Made by a program: the position numbers and the translations under genes. Source: Planctomycetota bacterium (GTDB lineage Bacteria; Planctomycetota; UBA1135; UBA2386). Taken from it: a DNA stretch of 41,405 nt. The notes below the pieces were generated by a model. The model was not told the origin of the DNA. It did not search any database and saw only the letters and a list, made by a program, of their open reading frames with translations. Positions 1 through 8,472 of the stretch are shown piece after piece; positions within the stretch are counted from its first letter, which is position 1, and each line of letters starts with the position of its first letter. The DNA lies in assembly GCA_020638695.1 (NCBI GenBank), contig JACKIB010000029.1, forward strand, positions 1 to 41,405. The letters are read 5' to 3'.

Positions 1-2100
1 CCACGATCCGACCTCTCCGGCGAGCGACGTCATGCGCGGTCGAGCCGGCAGCGTTGACGCCGCGATCCCGAAATAGAAGTGCTCGATCGCCGGCCGGGTG
101 AAGGTGATCGGCCCGCTACCGACCACCGGGTCCTGACTGAAGATGCGGGTCGAGTTCAGGTACCCCGAGATCACGATGTCGCCGACCTCATCCGCGCCGA
201 TGTCGATGTCGCCAATCGGGTTCGCGACCGCCGGAACCCAGATGTTCCGGCCGATCCGTGGGTTGCCGAAGCCATCGGCATCCCAATCCCAGAAGTGCTC
301 GGAGGCGGTGGGGAAGTCAAAGGTCGACTGCGGGTTCGGGAAGGCGAAGGTCGGCTTGCCGAAGTAGTTGTGGCCGACGATCACGTTCCCGGCCGCGTTC
401 GCGGCGCCATCCGGCGACTCGTTGACCCCGGCGCCGATGAGCGGATTCGCGCCGGCGACGTTACCCACCGTGCGAACGGTCGGTGCGAGGCGGTAATCGT
501 GCTGGCAGCGCGGTTGCCCGCTGGCAGCATCGATGTAGTTGCGGAACACGTCGTTGACGTAGAGCACGTTGAGTCCGCTCGCGGGATTGGTGAACTGCGC
601 GATGTCTACCCCGGGCGCGTAGGGGGTCATCCCGGGTGGCGAAGCCACCCGTGCCGGAACCGTGTTCCCCAGGGGACCGTTCGGCCCAGCAACCGCAAAT
701 GGCACCGCGACGGGACCCTCGACCGCAGCCGCTGGCCAAACGGGCGCACCCGCCAACCCGACGATGTACCGTTGCCAGTTTGCGGCGGTGATCACCTCGC
801 CCCAGACGGTGAGTGCTCCCTCGAGCGCTCCCGCCTGCCACGCGTTGGGGTTGTAGAGCGACACTACCGTTCCCGCCGCTTGGTCGATGTAGCTGCTCAA
901 CCGAAAATCATCCCAGTGGACGCCGGCCAGCGCATAGGGGCCGATTCGTGGCGGAAGGGGAACCGGCGGCACGACGACCTGCGTGCCGAACCCGTCGAGC
1001 ACGTTGTTCAGCAAGGTCGGACGCGCTGCCCCGACATTGAGCGACGCGAGCTGAACGTTCGCCATGAAGTTCGTCGTGGGGTAGCGGTTGCCGTTCCAGA
1101 CTCCGAACGAGTTCCGCTGGGGGTCGATGTTGCGGGCTATGGTGTTGTTGATGAGGAACGGCGTGGTCGGGGTGGGCCCCTCCTCGTCGAAGATCGACTC
1201 GATAGCAACACCGACCACGTTGTTGACGATGAAGCAGTTCGACACCGTGGGTGCGAGATTCTGGTTGAATGCCACACCGCCGATGTAGACCCCGCACCCC
1301 GATCCGTTGCCCCAGTTGCCGGGTACCACACCCTGCACGGACGGTCGCTCGATCAGTTGGGTGTTGCTGCGGATCGTGATCCCGTCGACAAAGGTCTCCT
1401 CGAAGTAGGGGAACGTGAGCACGGCCCCGCGGGGCACGAACGCGATGATCGAGTTTCCCCCCGACATCAAGTCCATCGGGTCCGGCGCGGCGTTTCGGGC
1501 GTCGAAGATAGTGTCGAGCGCCGAAGTGCCTTGGAGGCACACCCGGTGCAGCATCCGGATCGGGAAGTTCTCGCCGTTCCAGCGCAGGCCGCTGTCGGGG
1601 TCGGTGGTGTTGCCGGGGTTGGGACCGTAGAGCCCCGGGAGGCAGTGGATGATGATGCGCGTGATGCGGTTGTTGCCGCTCGTCACGATCGGTAACTCGG
1701 GAGCGGTACCGAGGATCCGCTGCTGGATGTAGGCCAGCGCGCCCTCGCCCTGGGTGATCGTCTTGAAGGGGAACGGCGCTTGGATCAGCACGCCCTGGAT
1801 GGGGAGGGGTATCGTCGAGCTAGTGAACGGGTGCGCACCCAGCGGCGCGTTCCACTGGTTGCTCGCGAGGTTCGGGATTGCGTTGGGAAAAGCACCGCCC
1901 GCCCCCGAACTCCAGGTCTGCGCCGACTGGGTCGTGGGGTTGCCCCAGTACGCTGCGTGGTCGTCGCCGTGGAGCGGATCCACGAACATGTGGAAGGTGA
2001 AGTCCGTCCGCTGGGCGACTGCTGGCGCACCCACCGCGGCGAGCACCACCAGACCCCGTAGCCACCCGAACCACGATCCCCTACGTCTGCCGTTCTTCAT
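1..2100 (-). CDS. Secreted right-handed beta-helix protein (3' end outside window)
   Basis: The frame stays open from ATG at 2100 to the window edge (700 codons, no stop), so the C-terminus is missing. A strong Shine-Dalgarno (TTGGAGAAC) precedes the ATG. The N-terminus has a basic stretch, a hydrophobic core and an 'APAVAQ' signal-peptidase-like site near residue 30. The mature part opens with 'FVDPLHGDDHAAYWG', a common start for parallel beta-helix (DUF1565/pectate-lyase-like) proteins. It carries repeated Asn-rich rungs ('NCFIVNNVVGV', 'LINNTIARN', 'LLNNVLDGF') and later 'DWDADGFGNPRIG' and 'IDIGADEVGD', which I associate with planctomycete exported beta-helix proteins. Role: probably extracellular or surface carbohydrate binding or cleavage; no catalytic residues could be assigned. 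The gene is monocistronic as far as visible. Confidence 0.8.
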   Translation of the reverse strand, partial: MKNGRRRGSWFGWLRGLVVLAAVGAPAVAQRTDFTFHMFVDPLHGDDHAAYWGNPTTQSAQTWSSGAGGAFPNAIPNLASNQWNAPLGAHPFTSSTIPLPIQGVLIQAPFPFKTITQGEGALAYIQQRILGTAPELPIVTSGNNRITRIIIHCLPGLYGPNPGNTTDPDSGLRWNGENFPIRMLHRVCLQGTSALDTIFDARNAAPDPMDLMSGGNSIIAFVPRGAVLTFPYFEETFVDGITIRSNTQLIERPSVQGVVPGNWGNGSGCGVYIGGVAFNQNLAPTVSNCFIVNNVVGVAIESIFDEEGPTPTTPFLINNTIARNIDPQRNSFGVWNGNRYPTTNFMANVQLASLNVGAARPTLLNNVLDGFGTQVVVPPVPLPPRIGPYALAGVHWDDFRLSSYIDQAAGTVVSLYNPNAWQAGALEGALTVWGEVITAANWQRYIVGLAGAPVWPAAAVEGPVAVPFAVAGPNGPLGNTVPARVASPPGMTPYAPGVDIAQFTNPASGLNVLYVNDVFRNYIDAASGQPRCQHDYRLAPTVRTVGNVAGANPLIGAGVNESPDGAANAAGNVIVGHNYFGKPTFAFPNPQSTFDFPTASEHFWDWDADGFGNPRIGRNIWVPAVANPIGDIDIGADEVGDIVISGYLNSTRIFSQDPVVGSGPITFTRPAIEHFYFGIAASTLPARPRMTSLAGEVGSW

Positions 2101-2481
2101 GTGTCGTTCTCCAAGAGGTCGAATGCGGCAGGGAAGATGCTCGCGGCGTGACCGGACGATTCGGATCGCCCCAGCGCTCTCAGCGCGGAGAACACCGTCA
2201 TCGAGGCTCGGCTTCGCGTCTCCATGCAGCGTGAACCGGCAGCCAGCGTGAACCGGCAGCCAGCGTGAACCGGCAGCCCCTATCTCCGAGAGCTTGTATC
2301 GCGCCTCGCCGGTTCTTCACCCAGCGTAGACGTGCAAACAATCTTTTTGATTTCGTGGTATGTTCCCGAGTCCCGATGGCCGCGGAGACTCGCCTTGTCC
2401 ACGCGGTGAGCGAACTCGCACCTCTTGTCCCACGGTTTCGGTGTGCACGGCACGCCGACCGCGGTCACCAGCCACACCCCC
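2101..2481. other. Intergenic region with tandem repeat and AT-rich patch
   Basis: This stretch separates the start of the beta-helix gene from the 3' end of the glycan operon. It holds the leader and Shine-Dalgarno of the beta-helix gene, a 17-bp triplicated repeat at 2228-2278, and an unusually AT-rich patch around 2335-2365 (with a T5 run). That patch could be the promoter region of the beta-helix gene or part of the transcription end of the GT operon. Reading frames here look like GC-rich noise. Confidence 0.5.
2228..2278. repeat. Three perfect tandem copies of a 17-bp unit
   Basis: AGCGTGAACCGGCAGCC occurs three times head to tail at 2228-2244, 2245-2261 and 2262-2278 without a mismatch. 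It lies about 130 bp upstream of the beta-helix start codon. It may be a slippage array or a set of protein-binding iterons; the sequence alone does not decide. Confidence 0.85.
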
Positions 2482-3474
2482 TCACTCCCCCACTCCGAAC
2501 TCCATACACACCGGCCCCGCCGCATGCCGGCACCGCCGCGCCTTGCACGGCACGCACCCCGGCCCATCCGCCCGCACCACCACCCGCGCCCCGACCGGCG
2601 CGGTACACCCCGGATCCTGCGGCCCGAACAACACCACCGTCTCCGCGCCGGTCGCCGCGAGCACATGCGTCGCGCCGCGGTCCGGCCCGAGCACGCGCCC
2701 ACGGGCTTCGCGCACCGCGACCCCCAACGCCACCAACGCGCGCACCGACCCCGCCGTCTGCGCCAGCACCACCGCACCCTCCGGCAGCGCGACGTTGCGC
2801 TCGTCCGGGCCGCACAGCCACAGCGCCGGGCAGGCCGCCCGCGCCGCCTGTTGCGCCATCGCGGCGACCGGCCAGCTGCGGTTGTCGCGCGGGTCGCCGA
2901 CCACCAACACCTCGAACGGGCGCGTCGGGTCGAGGCCGAGGGCGCGCAGCTCGGTGGCGATGGCGGCGCGTTCGCCCGCGCTCGCGTCCAGCCGGACGCG
3001 CTGATCATCCAAGTCGGGCGCGAGTGAGCGCAGCAGGTGATGCGCGACGACCGCCGGGTGGAACGCGCCGTCGACCGCGACGCGGCGCTGCAGCAACAGC
3101 GCACTCCACGGCTCCTGCCGGTGCGGGCGTGCGGCGCCGAGGGTGTGCCGGGCGCCGGACAGCCTGGTGACCAGCGCGCTCTTCCAGTTGCCCTGCAGGT
3201 CGATCGCCTGATCGAGGTCGAGGCGGCGCAGCGCGGCCGCGGTGGCGCGCACGCCACGCCATCCGGCGCGCCGGTCGTGCACCACCACCGACGCCAGCGC
3301 GAGCCCGTCGAGCAGCGGCGCGGCGGCCTGCTGGGTGACGAAGTGGAGCTCGAGGTCGGGGCGGGCGCGGCGCAGCGCCTGCACCGCGCCGAGGCACTCG
3401 GTGACGTCGCCGAGGGCCGACAGCCGGACCAGCGCGACGCGGGTCACCGGCGGACCGCGCGTGGGCTGCTGCAT
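2482..3474 (-). CDS. Glycosyltransferase family 9 (heptosyltransferase-like)
   Basis: Product of 330 aa with the GT9 layout. The N-terminal Rossmann domain starts 'VALVRLSALGDVTECLGAVQALR' with the family ALGD motif at about residue 19. The C-terminal domain holds 'GAETVVLFGPQDPGCTAPVG' and a Cys-rich end ('CVPCKARRCRH', 'CMEFGVGE') typical of LPS heptosyltransferases. GT9 enzymes transfer heptose or related sugars from a nucleotide donor to an LPS-like acceptor at the cytoplasmic face. It is the last gene of the operon, 88 bp after the ArnT-like gene. A GTG ten codons in, right before 'TRVALVRL', is an alternative start. Exact sugar and acceptor cannot be told. Confidence 0.85.
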   Translation of the reverse strand: MQQPTRGPPVTRVALVRLSALGDVTECLGAVQALRRARPDLELHFVTQQAAAPLLDGLALASVVVHDRRAGWRGVRATAAALRRLDLDQAIDLQGNWKSALVTRLSGARHTLGAARPHRQEPWSALLLQRRVAVDGAFHPAVVAHHLLRSLAPDLDDQRVRLDASAGERAAIATELRALGLDPTRPFEVLVVGDPRDNRSWPVAAMAQQAARAACPALWLCGPDERNVALPEGAVVLAQTAGSVRALVALGVAVREARGRVLGPDRGATHVLAATGAETVVLFGPQDPGCTAPVGARVVVRADGPGCVPCKARRCRHAAGPVCMEFGVGE

Positions 3475-3562
3475 TCCCGCTCGGGCGCGCGGCGCTTGCT
3501 CGCCGCGGGCCGATCACGCAACTCACCTCGACCCGCGTGCGGCCATTCGGGCGTTTCGCGCC

Positions 3563-5119
3563 TCATTGCCGCTCCCGCAGCGAGACCGACTTGCTGCGCC
3601 CCATCTGCACCCGCAGCACGTCGCGGTAACCGGGGAGCTCGCGCCACTCGACCGCGGCGCGTTCCGGCCGCTTCACACTGCCGCGGTCCTGCACCAGCAC
3701 GAAGCGTTGCTGCGGCGGACGGCGCATGGTCGGGTCGCCGTGGATCTGCAGGCCGGGAACGCCTTCGCGGGTGTACATCAGCACCGACGTGCCGACGTCG
3801 CCGTAGGTGCCGACCTCGCGGACCCCGCGTACGGTGCACGCGCGCGCCAGCACCGCCGCGGGGGTCGGCGCGAAGTCCGAGTCGGCCGCGAAGTAGCGCA
3901 CCCGATCCGGATAGGCGAACCACCCCACCAGCAGCGGCATCGCCAGCGCGTACGCGGTGATCCGCCGCGCGCTGCCGACCCACCAGAACGCCGTGGCCAG
4001 CGCGGCGAGCGCGATCGGCGTCAGCCCCGGGTAGGGGAACGGCAACCACGGCATCACCAGCAGGGCGATCGCGCACAGCGCGCCGAACCAGCGCAGCGCA
4101 TGCGCGACCGCGCCGGGTAGCGGCGCGGTGGAGCGCAGACTCTGCGCGGCAAGCGGCGCGAGGCCGAACACCAACAACGGCACCGCCGGCAGCATGTAGC
4201 GGGTCGGCCGGTCGCGGGCGAGCAGCAGGATCAGCGCCGCCCCGGCGGCCGCGAACACCAGGAAACTCTGCTGCCGGCTCGCCAGGTCGGTGGCGCGCCG
4301 CGTCTCCCGCCACCACTTCCACAGCCACGGGCTGAACGGCAAGCCCATCAACAACACGCTGCGCAGCAGGTGCGACGGGATGCCGGCCAACGCCTGCGGG
4401 TGCCAGAACTCGAGGCGGCCGAGGCTCTCGTCGACCGCGGTGTCGCCGACATCGGCGGCGCCGGCGGCCGGGCCGAGCAGCAGGCGGTAGCCCCCCCACA
4501 GCAGCGGCAGCCACGGCAGGAAGAACGCCCAGCCCCGCAGTCGGCTGTGGCGCCACCAGCACACCAGCGGACCGGCGCAGAACATCAGGTAGGGCGGGCC
4601 CTTGGTCAGGATCGCCAGCGCGCCGAGCACGCCGGCGGCGACCAACGCGGCGCGCCGCGCGCGCAGTACGCCTTCCGCCAGGAACAACAGAGAAGCCGCG
4701 GTGAGCGCGGCGAACACCGGGTCGATCTCGGCGAACGGCACGTCGAATGTGACCACCGGAGCGACCAGCAGTCCCGCGGCGCCGAGCCATCCCGCAGCGC
4801 GGCCGTGCCACCGCGACAGCAGGTGGAAGCCGAGCACCGCTAGCGCGAAGAACGCCAGCACCGACGGCAGCCGCATGCTCCACTCGTGCAGGCCGAACGC
4901 GTGCAGTTGCGCGGCGAGCACCCAGTAGTAGAACGGCGGCTTGGCGAAGGTCGGCTCGCCCCACAGCCGCGGCACCAGGTAGTCGCCCGTCGCCACCATC
5001 TCGACCGCGATCTGCACCCGCCGCGCCTCGGTCCCGCGCCACTCCGGGTAGTCGAAGTTGCAGAGGAACGCCGAGGCGGCGAGCAGCAGCAGGACCAGCG
5101 CGGCGCGCAGTGTCGGCAC
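3563..5119 (-). CDS. ArnT/PMT-type membrane glycosyltransferase (GT83/GT39)
   Basis: Polytopic membrane protein of 518 aa. The N-terminus is a transmembrane helix followed by the periplasmic loop signature 'WRGTEARRVQIAVEMVATGDYLVPRLWGEPTFAKPPFYYW' shortened here to its key points: acidic E31 in GTEAR, then K60-P-P. This matches ArnT-type GT-C enzymes, which move a sugar from undecaprenyl phosphate to lipid A or another periplasmic acceptor. About ten further hydrophobic segments follow, then a soluble C-terminal domain. It starts 26 bp after the stop of the LABN gene and 7 kb-scale neighbours are also glycan genes. The upstream GT2 could make the polyprenyl-phosphate-sugar donor. Donor and acceptor are not determinable from sequence. 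Confidence 0.87.
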   Translation of the reverse strand: MPTLRAALVLLLLAASAFLCNFDYPEWRGTEARRVQIAVEMVATGDYLVPRLWGEPTFAKPPFYYWVLAAQLHAFGLHEWSMRLPSVLAFFALAVLGFHLLSRWHGRAAGWLGAAGLLVAPVVTFDVPFAEIDPVFAALTAASLLFLAEGVLRARRAALVAAGVLGALAILTKGPPYLMFCAGPLVCWWRHSRLRGWAFFLPWLPLLWGGYRLLLGPAAGAADVGDTAVDESLGRLEFWHPQALAGIPSHLLRSVLLMGLPFSPWLWKWWRETRRATDLASRQQSFLVFAAAGAALILLLARDRPTRYMLPAVPLLVFGLAPLAAQSLRSTAPLPGAVAHALRWFGALCAIALLVMPWLPFPYPGLTPIALAALATAFWWVGSARRITAYALAMPLLVGWFAYPDRVRYFAADSDFAPTPAAVLARACTVRGVREVGTYGDVGTSVLMYTREGVPGLQIHGDPTMRRPPQQRFVLVQDRGSVKRPERAAVEWRELPGYRDVLRVQMGRSKSVSLRERQ

Positions 5120-5145
5120 GGACCGGGACTACAGGTGGCCGTCGA

Positions 5146-5634
5146 TCAACGGTCCGGACTCGGTGCGACGGAGGGGCGCGGGCTCTCCCGAGGCTCGTCC
5201 GCAAAGGCCGTTCGCGCACGCGGTGCACTCGCGGCCTGGTCCGCGCCAGGCGGTTGGTACGGAATCACGGCGTCCACGAGTTCCGCTTCGGCAAACCCCT
5301 CACCCGCTGCCGCAGCCGCTCCCTCAGTGCGCGCGAGGTTGATGAAGTACAGGTTGCGGATGTAGATCAACAACCCGCCGGCCTGCGCGACGATGAACAC
5401 CGGGTCGACGCGGTGGATCGCGTAGGCCAGGGTGATGACCGCCCCGATGACGCCCATCCACCAGAACGCCGCGGGCACCACGCTCCGCCGCTCGCGCTCG
5501 CTGACCAACCACTGCAGCACCAGTCGGCCGCCGAAGATCCCTTGGCCGATGAACCCGACCGCGACCCAGATCCACTCGGTGGTCGAGTAGCCGGTCGATT
5601 CGGGCACGAACAGACACGCGAGCATCGGACCCAT
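5146..5634 (-). CDS. Lipid A biosynthesis N-terminal (LABN) domain membrane protein
   Basis: Product of 162 aa starting at ATG 5634, whose A is shared with the TGA of the upstream GT2 gene (TGATG), implying translational coupling. Three hydrophobic helices lie at about residues 18-40, 52-72 and 78-98. They contain the LABN signature 'GFIGQGIFGGRLVLQWLVSE', 'VVPAAFWWMGVIGA' and 'AQAGGLLIYIRNLYFI' (PF07578). The C-terminal 60 residues are Ala/Pro-rich and low complexity. LABN proteins are commonly placed between a polyprenyl-phosphate GT2 and an ArnT-like transferase, as here. Their role there is likely membrane handling of the lipid-linked sugar. No lipid-A disaccharide synthase domain is attached. 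Confidence 0.87.
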   Translation of the reverse strand: MGPMLACLFVPESTGYSTTEWIWVAVGFIGQGIFGGRLVLQWLVSERERRSVVPAAFWWMGVIGAVITLAYAIHRVDPVFIVAQAGGLLIYIRNLYFINLARTEGAAAAAGEGFAEAELVDAVIPYQPPGADQAASAPRARTAFADEPRESPRPSVAPSPDR

Positions 5635-6386
5635 CAGCACTCCTCCGCGACGCGGTAGCGCAGCCGGCGGCTGCGGAACCAGCGCACCGCCAGACAATCC
5701 CACAGCCCCCGCAGCGCGCGGTTGCCGATCCCGTACTTGGCCTTCCCGGCGACCCGCGGGCGGTGGTGCACGGGAACCTCGAGCACCTTGCCCCCGGTGT
5801 AGCGCACCAACGTCGGCATGAAGCGGTGCATGCCGTTGAAGCGCGGCACATCGAGCCACAGGCCGCGGCGGAACACCTTGATGCCGCACGCCGAGTCCTG
5901 CACCCGGTCGCCGGTGATCCAGTTGCGCACCCGATTGCCGATCCGCGACGACAGGCGCCGCACCGCGGTGTCCTTGCGCGCGGCGCGCACGCCGGTCACC
6001 CCCGCGAGATCGGGGTCGGCCATGCGCTCGATCATCGGCAGCAGGTCGCGCGGGTCGTTCTGCAGGTCGCCGTCCATCGCCGCGACCAGGCCGGCGCGCG
6101 CCTGCTCGGCGCCGGCGAGCAGCGCGCCGCTCTGGCCCGACTGTTGCTCCAGGCACAGCAGCCGCAGCCACGGCGCGGCGTGCCGGGTCTTCCAGGCCTC
6201 GATCTTGGTGCGGCTGTCGTCGCGCGACGCGTCGTCGACCAGCAGCACCTCGAAGCGCTGCAGCGGGGCCAGCACTTCGGCGATCTCGTCGAGCAACCGA
6301 TCGACGTTCTCCGATTCGTTGTGGATCGGCACGACCAGCGACATGCGCAAGTCCTGGTCGGTCGTGGTGCCGTTCGCCTGAGTCAT
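5634..6386 (-). CDS. Glycosyltransferase family 2, ArnC/DPM1-like
   Basis: Product of 250 aa. I place the start at ATG 6386 because GGGAG lies just upstream and the GT-A domain begins soon after ('MSLVVPIHNESENVDRLLDEI'). Motifs are 'VLLVDDASRDDS', 'GQSGALLAGAEQARAGLVAAMDGDLQNDP' (DGDLQ, metal and nucleotide binding) and 'QDSACGIKVFRR'. This is the dolichol/undecaprenyl-phosphate glycosyltransferase subgroup. No C-terminal transmembrane pair is visible, so membrane association may depend on the LABN partner encoded next. It is the first gene of the operon GT2 > LABN > ArnT-like > GT9. It probably loads a sugar onto undecaprenyl phosphate for the ArnT-like enzyme. Confidence 0.88.
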   Translation of the reverse strand: MTQANGTTTDQDLRMSLVVPIHNESENVDRLLDEIAEVLAPLQRFEVLLVDDASRDDSRTKIEAWKTRHAAPWLRLLCLEQQSGQSGALLAGAEQARAGLVAAMDGDLQNDPRDLLPMIERMADPDLAGVTGVRAARKDTAVRRLSSRIGNRVRNWITGDRVQDSACGIKVFRRGLWLDVPRFNGMHRFMPTLVRYTGGKVLEVPVHHRPRVAGKAKYGIGNRALRGLWDCLAVRWFRSRRLRYRVAEEC

Positions 6387-6531
6387 CGCGTGCTCCCTGG
6401 TGCGTTCGCGACCATAGCACCCTACCACCGCAGGCGCACGCAGTCCGCTGGACTTCATGTGCCGGGGGGCCCGGGAGGCAGCAGTCGCAACCAGATACGC
6501 TTTGCAGCCGACGGCGCTCGAGGAACGCGGA

Positions 6532-7314
6532 CTACCCGTCGCGGCGGCGCAGATCGATGCGGTAGATCCCGCTCCGGTCGCTGCGCGGCCGCATGGAATC
6601 CACCGGGGGACGGATCGCTTGGCGACGACGCAACAGCATGGCGGCGGCGAAACCGACCGCGAACCCACCGATGTGCGCCCACCAGGCGACTCCGCCCGCC
6701 GGCGCCTGGCCGACCGACGCGACGCCCTGCACGAACTGCAGCACGAACCACACCCCGAGGAACAGCGGCGCCGGCACCACCGCGGTGAAGAACAGCACGA
6801 ACAGGGGAATCAGCACCAGCACTTGGGCGCGCGGGTAGAGCAGCATGTACGCCCCCATCACCCCGGCGATCGCCCCGCTGGCGCCGACCGTCGGCATCGT
6901 GGAGTGGAGGTTGGTCACCAGGTGGGTCAGGCTCGCCAGCACCCCGGCGGCGACGTAGAACAGCGCGTAGCGGCCGTGCCCCATGCAGTCCTCGACGTTG
7001 TCGCCGAAGATCCACAGCGTCCACATGTTGCCGAGGAAGTGCAGCCAACCGCCGTGCAGGAACACGCAGGTCAGCGGGGTCAGCCAGCTCCAGACCAGAG
7101 CCGGTTCCAAGAAGGACACGCGGCCGCCGGGCTCGCGGAACGCGATCTCCCGCGCCGGCTCGAGCACCCGTGCCGGGATCATCCCGAGGCTGTCGACCAA
7201 GGCGTTCCCCCCGACCGACTGCTGCAGCAGGAACACCACGCCGGTCAACGCGAGGATCGCGTAGTTGACGTACGGCGTGGTTCGAGACGGGATGTTGTCG
7301 CGCAGCGGGATCAC
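6532..7314 (-). CDS. Rhomboid family intramembrane serine protease
   Basis: Product of 260 aa from GTG 7314 ('MIPLRDNIPSRTTPYVNYAIL', the usual beginning of bacterial rhomboids). An in-frame ATG at 7335 would add seven residues but overlaps the divergent start. Six hydrophobic segments are seen. Catalytic elements are 'HGGWLHFLGNMW' (His87/His92/Asn96 region), the active serine in G-A-S146-G and His214 in 'WWAHIGGF'. The family cleaves transmembrane helices of client proteins in the cytoplasmic membrane. The substrate is unknown. The C-terminal tail is basic. It shares a very short divergent region with the SixA-Nudix gene. Confidence 0.9.
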   Translation of the reverse strand: MIPLRDNIPSRTTPYVNYAILALTGVVFLLQQSVGGNALVDSLGMIPARVLEPAREIAFREPGGRVSFLEPALVWSWLTPLTCVFLHGGWLHFLGNMWTLWIFGDNVEDCMGHGRYALFYVAAGVLASLTHLVTNLHSTMPTVGASGAIAGVMGAYMLLYPRAQVLVLIPLFVLFFTAVVPAPLFLGVWFVLQFVQGVASVGQAPAGGVAWWAHIGGFAVGFAAAMLLRRRQAIRPPVDSMRPRSDRSGIYRIDLRRRDG

Positions 7315-7333
7315 GTCGGCACAATAGCCGCGC

Positions 7334-8293
7334 ATGCGTGAGCTGCTCATCCTGCGCCATGGCAAGTCCGACTGGGAAGCCGGAACCAGCGACTTCGCGC
7401 GCCCGCTGACGAACCGCGGGCGGCGCGCCGCGGAGCGCGTCGGCAGCTGGTTGGAGCAGCACGGACTCGAGCCCGATCTGGTGGTGAGCTCGCCCGCGCG
7501 ACGCGCGGCGTCGACCGCCGAGTTGGTGTGCTACGCGATGGGGCGCAGCGCCGCGAGCGTGCGGCTCGACGGACGAATCTACGCCGCCCCGCTGGTCACC
7601 CTGGTGGAGGTCGTGCGCTCGCTGCCGGACGATGCCGGGCGGGTGCTGTTGGTCGGCCACAACCCCGGCCTCGAGGAGTTGATCGAGTGGCTGGCGCGGC
7701 ACGGCGTCGGCACACCGACCGATGGCAAGGTGCTCCCCACCGGAGCACTGGCGCAGTTCCGCTTGGCAGCCGATTGGCCGGGCGCGGTGCGCGGGTGCGG
7801 CACGCTGGTCGAGCTGCTGCGCCCCCGCGCGATGCCGAGCGAATTCCCGGTGCCGACCGGCAAGGGCATCGCGCTGCGCGAGCGCCCGTCGTACTGCTAC
7901 CGCCAGGCGGGAGCAGTGCCGTACCGGCTGCGCGGCGGAAAGGTCGAAGTGTTGTTGGTCGGCCGCAGCGGCGCGGTGCGGCGCAGCGTGCCGCGCGGCA
8001 TCCAACACCTCGACCGCACCCCCGAGAGTTCGGCGCGGCAGCACGCATTGGAGCAGGCCGGGGTGCGCGGCGTGATCGACCGCGACCTCGGCACCGCGCG
8101 GGTGCAGAAGTGGGGCGCGCGGTGCCGCGTGGCGATGTTCCGGCTGCGGGTGGACGACGAGCTGCCACCCGAGGCGTGGGCCGGGGGGACCGAATGCGAA
8201 CGGCTGTGGCTGCCGGCCGGCGAAGCGCGCGGATGCGTGCACCCCGAGTCGTTGGCCACGGTGGTGCGGCGGGCCGCGGCGGGCACCGCGTAG
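7334..8293 (+). CDS. SixA-type histidine phosphatase fused to a degenerate Nudix domain
   Basis: Product of 319 aa. Residues 1-165 are a histidine-phosphatase domain of SixA type: R8-H9-G10 motif, 'SSPARRAAST' and the second catalytic histidine in G-H109-N-P-G. Such enzymes remove phosphate from phosphohistidine or small phosphoesters. Residues about 187-310 resemble a Nudix fold ('YRQAGAVPYR', 'VEVLLVGR', 'VPRGIQHLDRTPESSARQHAL', 'ERLWLPAGEA'). In the Nudix box the expected REXXEE is QHALEQ (236-241), so most metal-binding glutamates are missing and hydrolase activity is doubtful. Mycobacterial MutT1 carries the same two domains in the opposite order, but there the Nudix part is active. The start is nearly flush with the divergent rhomboid gene. 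Confidence 0.85.
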   Translation: MRELLILRHGKSDWEAGTSDFARPLTNRGRRAAERVGSWLEQHGLEPDLVVSSPARRAASTAELVCYAMGRSAASVRLDGRIYAAPLVTLVEVVRSLPDDAGRVLLVGHNPGLEELIEWLARHGVGTPTDGKVLPTGALAQFRLAADWPGAVRGCGTLVELLRPRAMPSEFPVPTGKGIALRERPSYCYRQAGAVPYRLRGGKVEVLLVGRSGAVRRSVPRGIQHLDRTPESSARQHALEQAGVRGVIDRDLGTARVQKWGARCRVAMFRLRVDDELPPEAWAGGTECERLWLPAGEARGCVHPESLATVVRRAAAGTA

Positions 8294-8472
8294 ACACCGC
8301 CGCGGGGCGCGGACGGGTCGACTCCTTGCCAGGTGCGGCCTCCGTCAGATCGGTCCGCTGCATCACCTGAACAACCACGGTGCCGGTCCACGGCAACGCG
8401 GCGGGGGGGGAACGGCCACGAACCGACGCGCTCGTGCGATCGTCGCCGCTGGCTTGGTCGCGTCGTCCGCAC

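Noticed and set aside
79..1695. Plus-strand open frame of 538 codons
   Set aside because: It is antisense to the beta-helix gene, Arg/Asp/Val-rich and without domain features; the minus frame has a signal peptide, Shine-Dalgarno and beta-helix motifs.
2265..3257. Overlapping Pro/Arg-rich frames on both strands
   Set aside because: Low-complexity shadows of the GT9 gene.
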